Positions 61,201 through 64,000 of a stretch of DNA of 64,000 nt are shown here, piece by piece. The position numbers and the translations under genes are program-made. The stretch is taken from positions 512,124-576,123 of the forward strand of contig CP084167.1 of assembly GCA_021513715.1 (NCBI GenBank), written 5' to 3'. Source of the DNA: Candidatus Heimdallarchaeum endolithica. GTDB lineage: Archaea > Asgardarchaeota > Heimdallarchaeia > Heimdallarchaeales > Heimdallarchaeaceae. The notes under the pieces were generated by a model. It did no database searches. It saw only the letters and a program-made list of their open reading frames with translations, and had not been told where the DNA came from. The stretch's first letter is position 1. Every line of letters begins with the position of its first letter.

Positions 61201-64000
61201 AAGAACTTGAAACTTTTATCGAAAAAGTTGAAAGGAGGTACAATATTAAAAGGAAAAACCTTGCTAATGAAGGTATTTTTGTCTCTCATGAAACTTATAC
61301 TCCTGCAAGAGGAGGAAGTGCAGAAGCAGAAATTCAATCTCTTCTTAATGTTTTCAAAGAAGACGCTTATTCTATGACTATAATTAACACAAAAGGATTT
61401 ACTGGTCATTCAATGGGTGCTGGAATAGAAGAAGCTGTTGCTATAAAAGCAATAGAAAAAGGAAAGATTCCACCAATTGCCAACATAGACAAACTTGACC
61501 CAGCCTTTTCTAAATTTAAGTTTTCAAGAGGAGAAAAGAGAAGATTTTCTTTCGCTTTGAGATTAGCAGCTGGATTTGGTTCACAATTAGCTTTTGCTCT
61601 CTTTAGGTTAAATACATACAACAATAGGTTTACTCCCCAATACAATGAATGGCTCAAGAGTCTTGGTGGAAGCAAAGAAGAGTTATTTGTTGAAGGCAGA
61701 GTGCTTAAACTTAAAACAGAAAATAAGAAAAAACAAGCTGATTTAGTTAAGAAACCAGAAGTAAAAAAAACTGTTGAAAAGAAAATCAAAACTGTTACAA
61801 AAGCACCTACAGATATTCTTCAAGTTGTAAAAGAGATTATTTCTGAAAAAACAGGTTATGAAACAGAAGTCATTGAAGAAAATATGCATTTAGAAGAGGA
61901 TCTGGGTATTGACAGTATTAAAGCAGCAGAAATAATGAATGATATTAGTGATAAATGGTCAATACCTCAAGAAAAACTCTTCGAACAATTTGATATCGAT
62001 ACACCAGGAAAAATTGCAAAGTTCATTTCTGAAAACACAGGTGTTCTTGAAGAGACAAGTTATTCAGTTGAAACAACTGTAACCAAGGAGGAAGTAAAAA
62101 GAGCAGAAACTTCAAGTGTTTCAACAGGAGACACTTTAGTGCAAATTAAAGAAATAATCGGAAAACACACAGGTTATGACATTCAAGATCTAGATGAAAA
62201 CTATGACCTAGAAGAAGATCTGGGAATAGATACAGTAAAACAAGCAGAAATTTTTGGAGATTTAAGAGATTTATTCGGATTAGATTTAGATGAGACTTAT
62301 GCTTTAGCAGATTATCGAACAATAGCTGACATTGCCCAAGCAATATCTACAGAGAAACCAGTGGAAAAGGTAGAACAAGTGGAAACTGAAGAAAGTAGAG
62401 AGGTTAGAAAGGAACAACAACCAACAATCATATCTGAAGCTGAAAGTTCAATTTCCAGAGAAGAAGTTACAAAAGAAGTGCTTTCAATTATTTCAGAAAT
62501 TACAGGATACGATACAGAAGATATAGAAATAGAGATGGATCTAGAAGAAGATTTGGGTGTTGACAGTATCAAGATTGCTGAAATTCTAAGCTCTTTGGGA
62601 AGTAAGTTCAACCTTGAATTTGATGAGATGTCTGATCTTTCAGGAATTAGAACTACAAAAGATATAGTGGAAGCAGTGATAAAAATTAAACAATCTATTA
62701 AACAAACTCAAACCACGGCCAAAACAGAAGAACAATTAGCTGTAAGTCAAGAAATAAAAGTTGAACAAGAAGAAGAAATAGTTATTCGTAGTGTAGAACC
62801 TGTTCTAAAGCCTTTAGAACAAGGTGAAGTAAATAAATTTAGTCTAGAAGATAAAAATCTCTTACTTCTAGATATTCATTCAAAAGAAGCTAAATATATC
62901 TATTCTCTACTTGAACAGAAAAAAGCTAAAATTGAGCTCGTCAGGATTAATTCTGAAGACTCAGAAAAACCAAATAATAATGAATATGACTTAATCCTAA
63001 TCTTATTACCAGATGATAACAATTCTGCAAATGATACTAAATACTTTGAGCAACTATTTCTTACCCTACAACATCTAGATTACAACAATAATACTAAGAT
63101 TGTTTCTTACTCTGTTGAAGACTATTTAGACTCTAAAAAGAAGATAATTCCTTTAAGTGGAGGTATATCCGCTTTTGTTAAGACTATTGGTCAAGAATTT
63201 GAACTAGACATTAAACATGTTTATTCCACAAAACCTGAAGAACTAGTTACAGAGTTGGAAAATTGGGATAAAAACCTTGAAGTTATTTATTCAAAGGGTA
63301 AAAGATACATTTTCAGTCACATGAGAAAAATTCCTTTAGAACAATTACAAAAAGAAAGAATTGAACTTACTGAAGATGATCTTATACTCGTTACTGGAGG
63401 AGCAAGAGGTATAACTTATGAATGTATTAAAGAACTTACAAAAGATGCTAAACCTTCAATTGCTATCGTTGGTAGAACTAAACTTCCAGAAGATGTATCT
63501 GAATTGCTCTTCTTAACTGACAAAGAAATAGCAAATAAAAAAGAAGAGATAAAAGAAAAACTTGCTCAAGAAAATGAAAAAGTTACTCCAGTGATGATAG
63601 AAAAAGCTTGGAAACGCTTCCTAAACACTGTCGAAATTGCAAAGAATATTCTCTATTTAATTGAAAATGAAGTGAATGCTAACTATTATTCTGCAGATGT
63701 TTCAGATGAAGAACAAATGAAAAGTGTTTTGATTCAAATTGAAGAAGATTTCGAAAAACCAGTAACTCTTGTTATTCATGGAGCAGGAATAGAAGAATCT
63801 AAAGCTTTCAAGAAAAAGAAACTAGAAATGGCAAAGAAAATAGTACAAGTAAAGATTTCAGGATTGTACAATATTCTAAATAATATTGATCAATCTAATT
63901 TGAAGAAAATCATCTGCTTTAGCTCAATTGCAGGAAGATTCGGTAATAGAGGACAAGTAGATTATGCTTTTGCAAATGGTTATCTAGCTAGAACATGTTG
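55266..64000 (+). CDS. Type I polyketide/fatty-acid megasynthase (PUFA-synthase-like), 3' end outside window
   Basis: At least 2911 residues from ATG 55266, with SD AGAGGAGA. Domains in order: an NPD/PfaD-like FMN barrel (~10-225); a second NPD barrel (~328-595; GTKYPIIQGPM, EGSECGGHIG), presumed enoyl reductase; ketosynthase (~711-1175) with Cys919 (TDAACASSLAA), EAHGTS and SQIGHLKSASG; acyltransferase (~1198-1510) with Ser1296 in GHSLGE; a second ketosynthase (~1605-2115) with Cys1860 (NAACASTT) and HETYTPARGGS; three carrier domains, at Ser2217 (GIDSIK), Thr2323 (GIDTVK, Ser replaced) and Ser2434 (GVDSIK); and ketoreductase with TGGARGI (~2710-2716), Tyr2900 and Asn2904 (YAFAN). The repeated carriers and paired KS recall PUFA synthases. 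Dehydratase and release domains are expected beyond the edge. The product is unknown; malonyl or methylmalonyl units from the upstream carboxylase are a likely supply. Confidence 0.88.
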   Translation, partial: MKTQKELKNELQIKYPIFGYNPIGLTDPTFAIEISRLGGVGLFNTIGLEQEELTKILDQCELNLPTQLWGVRINDLSHIKWINHERSIPIVILPEKPTRLQLDKLRKISKFIVSEVLFVEEAKSHLEWSDFFLVKGIEAGGKVGTKASFIQIQEFYETGWPFIIQGGIGAFNISSALIGGAIGVVFEGQLYQFPECPLSEEVKKYLASLGENDSFIINESGKEGYRISGKLANKAIREIKQLEEESSEEKILDRITEFEKPHEQFGFKSQNIKHAFLPLGNDVFFSTFFKKRFGNLANFVKQALKIADEQIEIALKNWPFAKGSPLSNFLGTKYPIIQGPMANVSDNVDFAVNVAKSGALPFLALGGLLKEETEELFDKVRKSELLKYSYGCGIIGLEAVKQRREEHLSLMRELKPPFALIAAGTVNLAKQVQEMGFKTLLHTPALSMFKDSIKNGIDLQILEGSECGGHIGLLSSFILWESILEFLDENREQIEKPLKIVFAGGISDGTSSAMLATMIAKHLDIIEPAIQMGTSYLFTEEILETKALTGFYQELLLNANYTRIIGSTVNTRARAAPSPFVDQTIKRERERIRQKIPIKERKELYEKDNLGALRIAAKAEKWNNNHIPGTGTTQFIKIDEKEQKNFGCFMAGEVIAKKRSIYKIEDLHYDISIIGKEILEKQSTSIAEYLVPNEKLEVYSKEQSPLVIDSSNKIAIVGIGSFFPDAPNTEKFWENIINKHYSITEVPIERWDPKYYYDEDRTAPDKTYTKIGAFVKEFKFKPIQFKIPPKVAEKMDEVQKWSLVAAKEALEDAGIPTDGKKRLPIGVIVGNALGGENQRLTNRRLHYPEIEEQLRVLLSSKLSDEEVEKLVSSFRKEYLSKYAEITEDTMPGELSNIVAGRIANIFNLSGKSMTTDAACASSLAALDIAVKSLLNNDFETILVGGADRSMDVSSYVKFSKIGALSATGSRPFDSKADGFVMGEGCGFIVLKKLKKAIKDNDKIYAIIDAVGSSSDGKGKGITAPNPLGQKEAIKRALEQAKVSPSEIDLIEAHGTSTIVGDKTEVQVLNEIFTEKQKERKRKIALGSIKSQIGHLKSASGIASVIKVALALDKKVLPPTINVQELNPTIDWNNSNLFVNLDAQPWEKVDNSIRRAGVSAFGFGGTNYHTILEEYIPEAKYIEKEKQPIVELKEQKDEVCFLYTGQGSQYLGMIKELYDNYPTVRKTIDEASVLAKEDLNTDLREIIFGSSQLSKGENEERLKQTEYTQPSLFVVEVALTRLLKEKGIEPTRVAGHSLGEYTALVASGVFSFEDGLKAVIERGKAMAKASKSIPGAMAAILTSQEKVKEIIEKVNEGYITVANYNSLNQTVISGEEKAVNKAIELFSARKIKAIKLNVSTAFHSVIVKDAEIEMERVLNSLNYNKPSIPVYSNVTGGLYPDEPSKIKELLINQLCNSVQWVKIIEEMYKDGGRIFVEVGPKKALYNFVRDILSEKEDIQTFLTLNPKVGELKSFNDTVSKLKMNKRREIETPVQTKEKIVYKETALDVLLKNKEINNLVSKPYFSEYLKENSNLLSSIMKQGYQQFSKYRESLVIAEKAKYWDINFDLIGVTGVGIGLPGKNRTVFSDDNFDLILNGTNLIESVDDIIKQETLDKNIVRLVKSPDGNATFEAIDDINKVIQLAAQIGELNFKELGIEDKLAKALDSTFIMAIGAGLEALKDAGIPLVESKIVTSTGKTLKGSWTLPEPLQHDTGIVFASAFPGYDNLVDEVTRHLVAKFENKTNKEVEEIFEQLINVVSNPEAKEEISNWFLEKQSLLEEKEEQKYTFSREFLYKVLSMGHSQFAQFIKAKGPNTQVNAACASTTQAIGVAEDWIRTGRCKRVIVIAGDNAASKNLLPWIGGGFLAAGGVTTKADVKEAALPFGKERHGLIVGSASAGLVIESRESYEERGVKPIVDLLGTFMANSAYHGSRLDVKHISKELETFIEKVERRYNIKRKNLANEGIFVSHETYTPARGGSAEAEIQSLLNVFKEDAYSMTIINTKGFTGHSMGAGIEEAVAIKAIEKGKIPPIANIDKLDPAFSKFKFSRGEKRRFSFALRLAAGFGSQLAFALFRLNTYNNRFTPQYNEWLKSLGGSKEELFVEGRVLKLKTENKKKQADLVKKPEVKKTVEKKIKTVTKAPTDILQVVKEIISEKTGYETEVIEENMHLEEDLGIDSIKAAEIMNDISDKWSIPQEKLFEQFDIDTPGKIAKFISENTGVLEETSYSVETTVTKEEVKRAETSSVSTGDTLVQIKEIIGKHTGYDIQDLDENYDLEEDLGIDTVKQAEIFGDLRDLFGLDLDETYALADYRTIADIAQAISTEKPVEKVEQVETEESREVRKEQQPTIISEAESSISREEVTKEVLSIISEITGYDTEDIEIEMDLEEDLGVDSIKIAEILSSLGSKFNLEFDEMSDLSGIRTTKDIVEAVIKIKQSIKQTQTTAKTEEQLAVSQEIKVEQEEEIVIRSVEPVLKPLEQGEVNKFSLEDKNLLLLDIHSKEAKYIYSLLEQKKAKIELVRINSEDSEKPNNNEYDLILILLPDDNNSANDTKYFEQLFLTLQHLDYNNNTKIVSYSVEDYLDSKKKIIPLSGGISAFVKTIGQEFELDIKHVYSTKPEELVTELENWDKNLEVIYSKGKRYIFSHMRKIPLEQLQKERIELTEDDLILVTGGARGITYECIKELTKDAKPSIAIVGRTKLPEDVSELLFLTDKEIANKKEEIKEKLAQENEKVTPVMIEKAWKRFLNTVEIAKNILYLIENEVNANYYSADVSDEEQMKSVLIQIEEDFEKPVTLVIHGAGIEESKAFKKKKLEMAKKIVQVKISGLYNILNNIDQSNLKKIICFSSIAGRFGNRGQVDYAFANGYLARTC

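Noticed and set aside
57333..62611. Minus-strand frames across the megasynthase
   Set aside because: The plus-strand megasynthase has continuous, motif-rich coding; the antisense frames are compositional shadows.

Overview
The window is AT-rich, roughly 30% G+C by eye, densely coded, and carries no rRNA, tRNA or CRISPR array that I can see. Its gene set points to an Asgard archaeon. Eukaryote-like signature genes include a ubiquitin-like conjugation operon, an ESCRT-II EAP30 homologue, a Ras-like small GTPase and a 7TM protein with a longin/roadblock-like tail. These sit beside archaeal metabolism (a 2-oxoacid:ferredoxin oxidoreductase with fused gamma-alpha subunit, an F420/FMN-type luciferase-like enzyme) and many surface proteins with thrombospondin-type-3 (TSP3) calcium repeats. 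The lineage is an inference from gene content; no phylogenetic marker was compared.

Layout. 1-2387: edge-truncated PLD-SNF2 helicase. 2603-3366 and 17474-18237: two 764-bp copies of one insertion sequence in opposite orientation. 3.5-17.3 kb: a DinB-like protein, secreted and surface proteins, a membrane HTH protein, a luciferase-like oxidoreductase, an ABC-2 exporter, and two minus-strand genes, one with a possible CDC48-N-like domain. 18.3-19.4 kb: histidine kinase. 19.4-22.3 kb: a compact operon whose four products resemble UBA5 (E1), a JAMM peptidase, UFM1 (modifier) and UFC1 (E2), which together look like a minimal UFMylation pathway. It is followed directly by an EAP30/Vps22-Vps36-like ESCRT-II subunit, an SPFH-domain protein and a LigB/MEMO-like protein. 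25-34 kb: CPBP protease, orphan DNA methyltransferase, 7TM proteins, two paralogous zinc-finger proteins, a nucleotidyltransferase and CoaBC. 34.2-36.6 kb: a decayed NosD/TSP3 surface gene with two lesions. 36.6-39.3 kb: KorA/KorB. 39.4-46.2 kb: membrane protein, degenerate Ras-like GTPase, an unrecognised 635-residue protein, aminotransferase and PaaK-like ligase. 46.4-50.5 kb: giant FG-GAP/TSP3 surface protein. 50.8-51.9 kb: 7TM-longin-like protein.

52.0-64.0 kb: a lipid-type region with PlsY, biotin protein ligase, an acyl-CoA carboxylase carboxyltransferase subunit and, running off the window, a type I megasynthase (NPD-NPD-KS-AT-KS-ACP-ACP-ACP-KR...). Together these could make malonyl or methylmalonyl units, build an acyl chain and transfer acyl groups to glycerol-3-phosphate. 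That is bacterial-style ester lipid chemistry and unexpected in an archaeon.

The two most interesting systems are the UFM1-type conjugation operon next to ESCRT-II, and the megasynthase/PlsY/carboxylase region. All family calls come from motifs and recalled alignments; no database search was run.
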